Shown here: positions 45,735 through 55,343 of the stretch, in pieces | How positions within the stretch are numbered: the stretch's first letter is position 1 | Layout of the letters: every line of letters starts with the position of its first letter | NCBI GenBank assembly: GCA_014825775.1 | Contig: MVAQ01000055.1 | Location: 1 to 64,000 of the forward strand | From: Krasilnikovozyma curviuscula | Lineage: Eukaryota; Basidiomycota; Tremellomycetes; Cystofilobasidiales; Mrakiaceae | DNA length: 64,000 nt | Direction of reading: 5' to 3' | Notes under the pieces: model-generated | Databases searched by the model: none | Told to the model about the DNA's origin: nothing | Seen by the model: only the letters and a program-made list of their open reading frames with translations | Position numbers and translations under genes: made by a program

Positions 45735-48700
45735 TTATACCCTTGAAATAGGGGTCGTTGGCCAGCGCATCAGCCTTTTCATTTTGGTAGAGTGCATAGC
45801 GAAGAAGAAAGGGGATTTAGTTTCTAGCAGATCCCGGTGGTTCCCGTCCAGCGGGTAGACGAGCGCATCTCGTATGAGCATGAGGTTGGCTTGCATGCGC
45901 TCAATCTAAGATTAAAACGGGATATGATTAGTGAGATGGCCATAGAGGACAGCGATGGTTTAGTTGCTCACTTCTGAGAGTGGAATTGCTGAAAGGACGT
46001 CTTCCAGTCGCTCGAGATGGAATGATGGAACGAACACGGCAATTTTGGACCAGTCGATCATGTCCCAAAACGGAAATTGAGCCGTTTCTGTCAGTATCAC
46101 AGGAATACAGCCGGCATAGATTATATCTGAGGTTCGAGTAGCCCACCCTGTGAAACGACCAAAACGACCACAAAAAGTCAGCGCCGGTGTCCGTGAGCAG
46201 AGTAAGTAGTCCATTCTTACCTGTCGTTCCGGTCTGGAAGAAAACACCAAAGAAACATAGAATGAGAACATCGGTCTAGCTAGTAAATGGATTGTAATAA
46301 GACTCACAGGCAAAGGGCAAAAGATGGTGTTGTTGAGCTGCTCCATGTATGAACCCTCGGGTGCGGCCCAGTGAACCCTGAGATCAGGAATCCCCAGAAC
46401 CGTCTGGGAAGACTCTTTCATAGGTCTACTTGAGCACGTCAAGCGCTGTCGCATTTTGTACCCTGTTCCTGATTTACCACCTGAGACTCGGCAGTTGGTT
46501 AGCCAATGTGCTGCTTGTGCTTGCACTGCTAATAAAGACGTAACACACCTTCAAATGTTACCAACACTTTTCTGTCCCTTGAAGGACGGACTTGGGTCAA
46601 GTCGCTGAAAGCATCGAAAAGCTTTGGAGTGATACAGGTACGAGGCGGTATCCTGGTACAGAAAAATAGAGCATCAGATGAGAAGCCAGATATCCATTGA
46701 GAGAAGAATCTTACATGACGTCTTGATGAGGGCGATAGCAAGGGCTACGAGTGGACAACATTGTTTGAGTCTTTTAGCGGAAACGTTACCAGATTTGGTA
46801 CTCACATATTGAGATCCCCCATGACCGTCCAAGCTGCGTGTTAGAAAGAGGGAATCAGTGAACTGTTGTCATTAGAGATAAAAATTGCTGGGATAAGCTT
46901 ACCAGTTGCGTATTTAAGAAAGTCTGGAATGGCAGCTTTCTCTTCCCTCATCTCCCAAACCGACCAACCAATCTTCATGCAAGCACCCCAATCCTTTTAT
47001 CAGAATAAAAAGAGCGTCAGAGAACCGCAATAGGTTTTGCAATGACCGAACTAACGTGAGTGAACGGCACCACCAGTTTCCGAGGATCGATTTGAGGTTG
47101 CGCTTCGAATGTCGCTGTTGTCCATAGTTCCAGCGTGTCCTAAAGCGCAAGATGAAACGTTCAGAAATGATGAAAGAGACACCAAACCAATGGTAATGTA
47201 CTCACCTGCATAGTTTGAGGTGCGTAGAAGGGCTCAAAAAGAATATCTGCGTCGTCTGCGGACGACATGTTTTCGCGAACAGCCAATTCCATGGACGCAC
47301 TCGCGGAGAAGCAATTGAGGCTCAGAAGATCAGAGTTAGCTTTCAAATAATCAACCCGCTGTGTCTCTAGAGAACTCTCGAGGGTGACGATGCTGACTTT
47401 GGGTAGAGAGGATGCTCTGACAAATCGCGAGGCGTGCGGCCGGAGAACGTTAAGCCAGGACGACTTTTCGACCATGGAAAGAAGCGGATTCGCAAGCTGG
47501 GAGGGCGCAAGTTCAGGATACGAGAGATGTGGAAGGTTGGCTACCGAAGAGAAGGGGAATCTTAATCGCTGTTTGCAGAGAGACACCACACACTGACAGT
47601 CTCCCGTATCCAGACAGACGTAGGGCAAACTGCAGTCGTTTTTACAGGCTGGTAGACCATTCTGTATCCATTCGGACGCTTCTCCTCTTCTTGGAGGTGC
47701 TGATTGAGTGAGATGGTGGTCATCGAGAGTTGCGAGATGTTGAGACGCCTTTGCCAGGGCTTTAGACGAGAGAGCGCACAATGTCGATGGAACGGCACCA
47801 GAGAACGAGTTGTGAGTGGAAGTGACTTGGTTCTCAATACTGTTTAGTATTGCTGAACAGAAGAGCGCATATAAACACCCGCGAGAGTCAGCAAAAGGAC
47901 GAACAAAGATACAAGGGATCAAGGCACCTACGATCTTGACGGTAGAATGGCCACGGTTGAGGGACATTGGGACAGCAGATTGGAATCGACTTGAAGTGAC
48001 ATTCTTGTGGTTTCATTTGAGATAATGTGAAGTTGCCATGAAGCGTCTGAGGGGGAAGGATGTATTTGTCTGTTCCAGGAATTTTGAGATTGAATGATCC
48101 TTCCTGGTAGTTGATATCCATCTCGAACTGGTAGATGAAACCGGAGAGATCAGCATCCTCTGTTGTCACGTAGTCAAACATGAACGTGTCTTGATGTTTT
48201 GTAGAAGCCTTCAATCCGAGCCACCCAGCTGGCCGCGGGACATCGAGGTAAGCTCCCACTTCCCTCGCGACTTTAAGAAGCGGGATCCCATCCTCGGACA
48301 GTGTTACAGAGAATATGACCATTGATGGTACCATATTGCTGAGAAGGTGCCACTGATAGTCCATTTTGGTGTTGTCTGCACCGATAGAACGCGCTCTCAG
48401 AGTTGCAAAGCCGTCCAAAATCTTGACATGGAAATCTCCATAACAACCATTGAGGTTCTGTATCTGCTGGTTATCCAATATCTCAGGTGCAGCCCCACCA
48501 CATGTAGATTCTATCCTCTTGGAGAGTATCGATTTGGTTTTAGCAAGATAGAGTGTGATTAACCTTTGTAGACCTTCATCCATGAAAACCTTAGGACGAT
48601 ATCCAAGTTCATTGGCAGCTTTCACCAACGATCCAACATAGTTATTTGGGAACCGATCGTCTCCGGGGATGGTGAGAAGGGCCGAGTGAGAGCGAGACAG

Positions 48701-50218
48701 ACTGATGATTTTGTCGATGAGATGTTGAACTGGAACTGAAAAGGAAACGTAGGAAGGTTTGAATTGAAAGCTCAAAGCTAGAAGTAAAATAACACTGAAG
48801 AAATTTACCTGACTCTCCTGCTGCCACGTTGAAAACGTCAAATGAAACTCTCGTGTTGCTGATGGACCCCAGCCTTCCGCTTTTATCGAGTTGTGCCGCA
48901 GCAAGTAAGAACGCCTCCACGGCATCGTCAATATGAACCATATCGAGCTGTTGTGGTCCGATCAACAATGTCAGCAACAAACGTCACGCTGGATGGGGAC
49001 AGAAAACGCAAATGAACCGCACTGACATTTTGTTCCCCACCAGATATCTGAATTGGAAGGTGTGAGAGCGCCTGAGTGACGATGGATGGGACCAGCCTCT
49101 CAAGATGGTCATCCACTCCACCATAGACATTGGAAAGACGGAGCGCGATGGCTCGGAGAGACTTTCCTGAGAAAAGGCCGGAGGATGAATACTCCTGCGC
49201 TCTTTTCTCAATTACTTTCTCAGCGTGCAGTTTAGCTGAAAATTAGAAAAAATTGTTAGATGCAATGAATTGGTGCCATCAAGTCACGATGATGGGCTTA
49301 CACGCTCCATACACATTAGCTGGTATTCGTTCAGCGTCTTCGGCGACTGGGAACTAATGAACAACCCCCAGTTAGAAAGACAAAGCCGCCGCGACGGTGA
49401 CAGGCAGATATCAGAGACAAGGTACTAACCTCCTTGGCATTACCATACACTTCTCTTGAACTAGACAAGATGATCCAAGGTTTTCGTGGATGGGCGTCGA
49501 TGGCGTCCAACACTAGGGCTGTTCCTCTCTCATTCACATCCCAGCAGTCCAATTCATTCTCTAAGCACCACAATACTCTTGAAACTGCAGCTAGATGGAA
49601 GATCCCCACAACGTCTGGTGTCATCGCTTGTTGAAGTGCTGTTGTGTTTCGTATATCAAAGAGTCGAACGTCCAGAAGCTCACGGGCTTGAGGGTATTCC
49701 AAATGGATAGATTCCAGTTCATCCTGGTGAAAGATTAGGTCTATAACTCTGACTGGTGTGTGTGTTGAAAGGAGTCTTCGAACCAAGGTCTTGCCTGTGT
49801 TAGAAAGAAAAACGATGAGGATGCAGGTTTTCAACTGCTGCTCAAAATAACTCACCGATGTTTCCACCACCTCCCGTAACCAGCACTCTTCCTTTAGACT
49901 GATACTTGATGTCCGTGCTACTGTGAGTCGCGAGCTGTGAATTCGGCTGCTTGTGAGGCAATTCCCTGGAGGGTTTGCTGAGAGTGGTGGTGGGCTCGTC
50001 CAAGCGTAAATTCCTTGTTACCTGTGTCTTCATGATGCGTACCCGTGTCAGATAGTTACATAGAAGCGAGAGAGGGGTCGTGAAATGACCAAACTTACCG
50101 CTGAGAAAGAGGCGACTACCAGCAGGAAGAGACCAGTCCCCAGTAGCAAGAAGGTCAACGACCTCTTCTTGAATAGATGCTTAGCTGCAATAGACGGGGA
50201 GTCAGCAAGCCGTATCAT
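45735..50218 (-). CDS. Fusion of a lumenal sugar-nucleotide epimerase domain and exostosin GT47
   Basis: A protein of roughly 1,150-1,200 residues. ATG at 50218 gives MIRLADSPSIAAKHLFKKRS, then an anchor, LTFLLLGTGLFLLVVASFSA, which splices in phase to TQVTRNLRLDEP. The short-chain epimerase domain follows: GRVLVTGGGGNIGKTLVRRL (GxxGxxG), GIFHLAAVSRVLWCLEN, LSSSREVYG, and NVYGASKLHAEKVIEKRAQE (YxxxK). A middle region contains a beta-rich stretch and a Cys-rich stretch, CKNDCSLPYVCLDTGDCQC, like an EGF module. The C-terminus is an exostosin glycosyltransferase: DVMIPPRTC, RKVLVTFEG, NNTIFCPLP, TGWATRTSDIIYAGCIPVIL and FPFWDMIDWSKIAVFVPSFH. I checked most splice joins between the two halves (GNIG/KTLV, GEQN/LDMVH, GES/VPVQ, RQD/PILNS, MQ/DTLEL, TH/DWGACM) and all keep frame. 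The likely reading is a Golgi enzyme that makes and transfers a UDP-sugar. Confidence 0.82.
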
Positions 50219-50953
50219 GTTTCCCGTTGAGTGGACGGCGGCTGTTGGTGTCGTTGCTCAACTTGCTTGACTGGCAGCAGCTGGGGCGCAGGTCGCGAGG
50301 AACGACGCGAAAACTCGCGCCAAACTGAACACCGTGTCTGAATGAAGATCGTTTTGTTGTGTCTTGCGTGGCGTCTCTGCTGAGTAGAGACTATGATAGT
50401 CAGAAACAAGGTAAGACTTTCTCTTCAATTCATATGGAAAATTACAAAGAAGGCACCACCATCAATGAGCGATAACAGTTTTTCAAGTGTATATACTCAT
50501 TACCGTTTCCAGTTAGCGCTTCTCCATTTCAGTTGTTGGTAATTTAAGTAACGATTTGGCATCTAAGGGTTTTTGTCTCTCCTTCTTCCAAGAAAGTATG
50601 GGAAATGTCAGGCCGTAGTACCAGTTCGATCACGCTATGTCTAAAGCATCGGGGAAAACAAAACCTTACTTCTCGAAGAAGAACAGGGACAGGAGAGCCC
50701 ATGCTACTCGACATCTTCTTAAGTGCCCTTGAATTCACCTGTGTCCAAGTACGTAATAAAGAAGAGCGATGGGAAGACTCGGAGTGCAAGGCCGCGTCGT
50801 GCTTGATTTTTTAAATCGCACGCTGAGAAACAAAGCGTAGAGCACCCCTTTTAACTCTTGGATGGACAGAAAACAGGATAAAAACAGGAAAAAAAAAACA
50901 GATCTTCATGATTTAGAGAAACAAAAAATAACTTCAAAAATTAAAAACAATGT
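50219..50953. promoter_or_regulatory. Promoter of the fusion gene and gene-free stretch
   Basis: It lies between the fusion-gene start and the tRNA-His gene. Small open frames on both strands at about 50540-50820 have no recognisable family; one on the plus strand, from about 50637, is very basic but only about 30 codons long. Not supported as genes. An A-rich tract lies at about 50875-50950, just before the tRNA on the plus strand; it reads as a T-rich tract downstream of the tRNA on its own strand, as expected of a Pol III terminator. Confidence 0.35.
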
Positions 50954-51037
50954 TGATCCTAGCGTGATTCGAACACGCGTCAAGAGCGAAACAGATGACT
51001 CCACAAGCTCTGATACTGACCACTATACTATAGAATC
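50954..51037 (-). tRNA. tRNA-His (anticodon GTG) with a 12-nt intron
   Basis: On the minus strand the sequence folds as a full cloverleaf. The acceptor stem pairs GATTCTA (5') with TAGGATC (3'), followed by discriminator A. The D arm, GTATAGTGGTCAGTATC, matches fungal tRNA-His. The anticodon stem pairs AGAGC with GCTCT, and the loop starts TTGTGG, so the anticodon is GTG (His). Twelve or so extra bases (AGTCATCTGTTT) sit just after position 37, the standard place for a nuclear tRNA intron. The T arm is GCGTG-TTCGAAT-CACGC. The extra 5' G of mature tRNA-His is not encoded, as usual. Confidence 0.88.
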
Positions 51038-52316
51038 TTGAGATACCTTCAATTGGGTTGTTGCGTTCTAGATAATAACGTCAAAGTCAAGTCCACACCG
51101 ACCTAGCTCTAGTCTTCATCCCCGTCCCCATCTACAAGCAAAGAGCTCGATATTATCAGCAGTGTTAAATTCGCTAGTCTCATCGATACCTGTATGTGGA
51201 ATGGATGTACATAGCCCGCCCAAGTTTTGAAGGCACACGTTAATATGTAAGCTTACTGATTCCTGAGTGTCATTGCGTAATTGTGAAAACAATGCCTTAG
51301 CTGTTAGAGGAGCAAAGTCTCAAGGGTTGCGTTGTATGTTTCTTGTTGGGCCAAGGAATCTCTAGATGTAACGAATCATATCGTTTAAGTACATGTACTG
51401 ATGTGATTTAAGACCAAACACGAACCAAAGACAAAGATATCCTGAAAGTTGATGCTACTTTGAGAACTGTTGCGCGTTGTCGACGGAGATCGACGGATCT
51501 TCATGTTCCCTATGGTGCACTTATGAAGAAAGCTCTTCCAAAGTGTTTTCATGTGTGAAACCAAGGTTCGTGCGGGGGGTCTGCAAGTTGAATTGGTCAG
51601 GGTGAAGTCTCTGTAAACGTAAAGGCGAGAATCAGAATTCGAAAGGTTGTTGGGATCATGAAAGGTGAATGTCGAATATTTACAGTGTCGGTGCGTCATC
51701 TTCTCGCAACCAAGAGTTGTCCCGCGCGTTGCCATCTCGAAGGACGAAACCAGAGGAGGACATCGTTGGGAAGGGAAAGGGGGAGCTAGGCCCATGGCTG
51801 CTTCATTTTCTGAAAATAGATACAAAAATACAGAAACACCGCACCTTGTGCTTCAATTTGGGATCGTGTATCGAAAATCAGTGCTTTTAGCAACAAGAGC
51901 GTCAAATAAAACATCTCCCCTTTTGCAAATGTTTATGTTTCTATTGTTTTATTCTGTCCATACTATCATCTTTCTTTTTCTATTTTATGGAAGGAATGCG
52001 ACTTCATCTTTTTATCCTTTGGCTCTCATCAAGATTGGATTGATGGGATCAGAGTACTGCCATACACCTTTTCTTCCAATACAATTTCTATCAAACCCTA
52101 CAAAGGCACAGAACACATCAGGCCATCAATAGAAGGTCTGAGGCGTAAAAGAGTCTGGCGTTCGAAGAAGTGTCCTTTTCCATTATTCGGGACAGCGTTT
52201 CATCCTGGCAGCTATTCGAAGTCGCTCCTGCGGGTCACAATATCATCAAGCTTTTTTCCTCGCCCTGTCCCTCTTGATACTCTTGCTCTGTGGTGATCCC
52301 GCAGGCACTCTGTAGG
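51038..52316. other. Gene-poor stretch between the tRNA and GT18-like copy B
   Basis: Holds a weak small minus-strand gene candidate (51521-51763, listed separately) and the promoter of the next plus-strand gene. An AT-rich part lies at about 51930-52020. Otherwise nothing is supported. Confidence 0.3.
51521..51763 (-). CDS. Possible small two-exon protein, unknown
   Basis: ATG at 51763 opens MSSSGFVLRDGNARDNSWLR and then EDDAPT. A good donor (CACT/gtaaat) and an acceptor 70-odd bases later (TTTACAGAG) join in phase to LLHPDQFNLQTPRTNLGFTH and ENTLEELSS, ending at TAA (51521). The total is about 55 residues. Upstream, a GTGCGG...TTTTCAG pair looks like a 5' UTR intron. The polar composition is protein-like, but no family is recognised and splice choices further down could change the end. 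It may be part of a longer gene. Confidence 0.28.
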
Positions 52317-54675
52317 ATGAACAGTTCTAGTCGTCGACTGCTTCGCCTTGTGTTGGGCTTCGTGTGCTTCCTGTTGCTAGCCCTCGGTTCCTACACGAGC
52401 TGGGGACCAGTAGACCTCACACGGGGAAATAGTACAACACAATCTTCAGCCCTCACTCATGCTCAGTCCACAAAAGGCACCAAAGCTGAGAGCTGGTGGG
52501 ATCAGTCGAGCCTCCGACACCTCAGAGGGCTCATTGAGTGCCGTGACAAAGGCAACTGTGCCCCGTGGCAGGACACGCTGATCCTCATCCAGCAAAACAA
52601 CTTCGACGACGTATTCGGTGAGTTCCTAGAATCCTTGGTTTCCACTGTAACCCTAGTAAATGATAAGACGTGTCTCATTTTACAGGCGGCGCGGTAAGTG
52701 GTGAAAATATCTGGGCCAGGTAAGCAATACGTTTCTTTGTGGTACAGTCAATTCCTGAAAACTGATATGTTCTTGCATCTGGGCAGATCTATGTCAGTAT
52801 TTTGATAAATTCATCAGTCAGGGTCCTCGTGAGACTGACGGATCTTTTGTCTAGCATGAGAGCACTGGACGAGCTTGGAATGAGTTACCTTTTGGTGAAA
52901 CGCTGGGAAACAATCTGTAAGTTCTCACATAATTACATGAGTAAGCGGACGTGATAACAGACTCTGGCCTGCTTCAACATGATTCTATGCCAGCATCATA
53001 TTACCGGTAAGCGGCCAACGACCCAAAGAATGCACGAGCCAACGTATTGATGTTTTCCATTGCTAGCATGTTTCCTACCTTTGTGAAAGCTATCTTCACA
53101 CAGCCCGAAACTATCTATGGTTGTATCGATGAAGGAAATTGTATCAAGCACACCTGGAACGCGTACGGTGCCAAAAATGGGTTTTATAGTCCTTCTCTCT
53201 CATCAGCTTACCATTCCGGTTCGATTTGCTCTGTTAGGGACGGGATACCGCTGCATCTGTTCTACTCGTTTGCTGTAAGTGACGTTCCGTTTCATTGCGA
53301 CGCAGCCCTGCAATTGCCTGAAGAGCCTTTCTCCCATTTCGAAACAACAGTTTTTTGGCGGTGGTAATTAGACTCCTTCTTCCTGTCTTGACAGAATCAA
53401 CCTCACATCACGACCTTCACTCTCAAATAGCGCATGGCCCTCTCCGGTACAACTTCACTCTTGTGCCTGAGCCCAACGAGGAGAACGTCTACTTGGGATA
53501 CTCTGTAGAAAAAGAGTGTAAAGCTATACCCGTGAGTCTCTTTTTGATTGACGGTTTTATTTGGGTTGTAGTTGATGCGGAAACAATTGCCCTTTGGGAT
53601 ATTGCGCCAGTACGTGCCACCTGCTCAACGTCCTCGTCAAGTGTACGTCTTAGCCAAATGGGCGAGGTACCTTACAAGCAAAACAGCTGCCGTTAGCTGT
53701 GAAACTCTTCACAGAGCCAAGACTGAACTGAATGTCAGATTTGTTGGTGCCTTTGGTACTGACACCGACGAACCTCCATGCGACGCTGTGGAACACGTTG
53801 GCGTCGATGGAAAAGGATCTTTGACAGAAGCTCAATTTTTCGCAGAGTAAGGGTTACTCTTTCCTTTTCTCTATGACTGCAACGAAATGTCCTTCGTCAG
53901 TTCTAATCTGCGCTCTTTCCTACAAGAATCGCTAAATCTCGAGCTCTAATTGGCGTCGGTAAGTCTACCTTGTTCACAGGCAATTCTGATTTTTTTCTGA
54001 CATATCTTTCCACTCATTTCGAATTAAAGGAAACCCTTGGAGCTCACCCACACCCTGGTAAGATGCACCGGAAACTCAACTACGAGACTCGATTCTTACG
54101 CGTTGTTTTCTGCAGGTACTCTTTGTGCTTTGGCACTCCGTATCTCAATCCTCTTACAGATTACATCGTCGACTCAGAAGGGCGCAGAGTTGCTCTATGG
54201 TCTCAACATTCAACAGCTGGAAATCAAGGGAAACCATACGCCTACAATTACGTTAGTCGGAACGTTCACTTGGCTCATGCGCGAGCGATCCGTTTGATAA
54301 CCATTCTCTTGCTTGAGGGTCGATAGCTCCAACATGACCCCGACGACTTCATTGAACTACTTCGAGAGGCTCTTGACAATCCTATTGATAGACGTGAGTT
54401 ATAACTTGAGACTGTAGTTTCTTAATACTGATCGTTGTCTACACTGGTTTCGTCTCAAGATATACCACACGACATGACAAGCGTAGCTCTCCAACAGAGG
54501 ATCGTCGATTTGGTCACCCGTGATTCATATAGTATAGCAAAATCACTGATGGAATCTGATGACGAGGTGAAGAAGCAGATAGATGGAAAGGTAAGCCTTA
54601 CCTTGGCGCTCGCTTCTAGTTATTATTCGTGTTGACTTGCGTTGATGATTCATTCCACAGTTTCTGCAGTTATGA
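52317..54675 (+). CDS. GT18 (MGAT5)-like type II membrane glycosyltransferase, copy B
   Basis: Paralogue of the gene at 40808-43233. Start MNSSSRRLLRLVLGFVCFLL has a basic tail and a single anchor. Lumenal segments match copy A in order: LIECRDKGNCAPWQDTLILI, NNFDDVFGGAVSGENIWARS, DELGMSYLLVKRWETI, QRPRQVYVLAKWARYL, AKTELNVRFVGAFGTDTDE, ALIGVGNPWSSPTPWYSLCF, GTPYLNPLTDYIV and SQHSTAGNQGKPYAYNYLQH. The last parts align with the donor-site end of MGAT5 (SQHP...P...DLNN). The end is IVDLVTRDSYSIAKSLMESD, then GKFLQL after a clean phase-0 intron, stopping at 54675. About 520 residues with more than ten exons. The upstream in-frame GTG at 52290 is not a start. Substrates are unknown. The two copies differ enough that the duplication is probably old. 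Confidence 0.78.
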
Positions 54676-55343
54676 ACATGTATTTATTTTTATTTCCCCC
54701 TTTCTACTGAGGCTTGAACACCCCCAGTCCGAAGGACACCAAGAAGTGTCATGAAATGACACTCGAGCAAAATCTTGCATCTACATTTTGGGCAAGGAAG
54801 ATACGGAGTAGAATGAATGGTTAGAAAATGGAAACCGAAGCTGATTGGAATCAAGTTCGTTCCCTTGGGTAAAATGAGCAGTCCTTTTGTACCTGCTGTG
54901 CCAGAAAAGTTACATGAGTGCAGTAAACAACAGCGTAGCTCTAGAAGATTTCCACCTTAGTTTGCGATGACAGTCACAGGAATATCACTTCCAAGGAGAG
55001 CTACGGGCGTAGTCAGAATAGTTGGGTGAAAAAGAAAGAAAGATACGTCAATTTACGGCATGGGCGCTAGGAGAAAGACAACGACGCAGAGCGCCAATTT
55101 CTCCTCCTCATCACTCACCAGACCGAGGAAACAAACACGGGTCTGAAAGCTCAAAAGGATTCAAACCGCAAGGTGAGTTCCAAGAGTCTTACAACTTGTA
55201 GTGTGCTGTTTTCATAACAAGTTTTTTTTTTCAAGGCTGACCCATCGTGTTGCTTGTGCTTGCAGACCCGGTTTTCGGTATTGAACTTTCGACATTGCCC
55301 TCACGTTCGTTGGACGTGAGAAGGCACTGGGAACGTCTATCAG
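54676..55343. promoter_or_regulatory. Intergenic region upstream of the RhoGEF gene
   Basis: No gene is supported. It includes a perfect 8-bp inverted repeat with a 3-base loop, AGTGTCAT-GAA-ATGACACT, at 54745-54763, about 70 bases after the GT18-like stop. A strong donor (GGTGAGTTCC) near 55175 and an acceptor TTGCAG near 55266 suggest a 5' UTR intron of the RhoGEF gene. Confidence 0.4.

Noticed and set aside
49842..50033. ATG at 50033 (MKTQVTRNLRLDEP) as the start of the epimerase-exostosin gene
   Set aside because: An upstream exon from ATG 50218 splices in phase (SFSA/TQVTRN) and supplies a membrane anchor; ATG 50033 lies within the intron end.
50637..50735. Very basic small plus-strand frame starting MSKASGKTKPYFSKKNRDRR
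   Set aside because: Only about 30 codons, no ribosomal or other known small protein match, and a minus-strand frame overlaps it.
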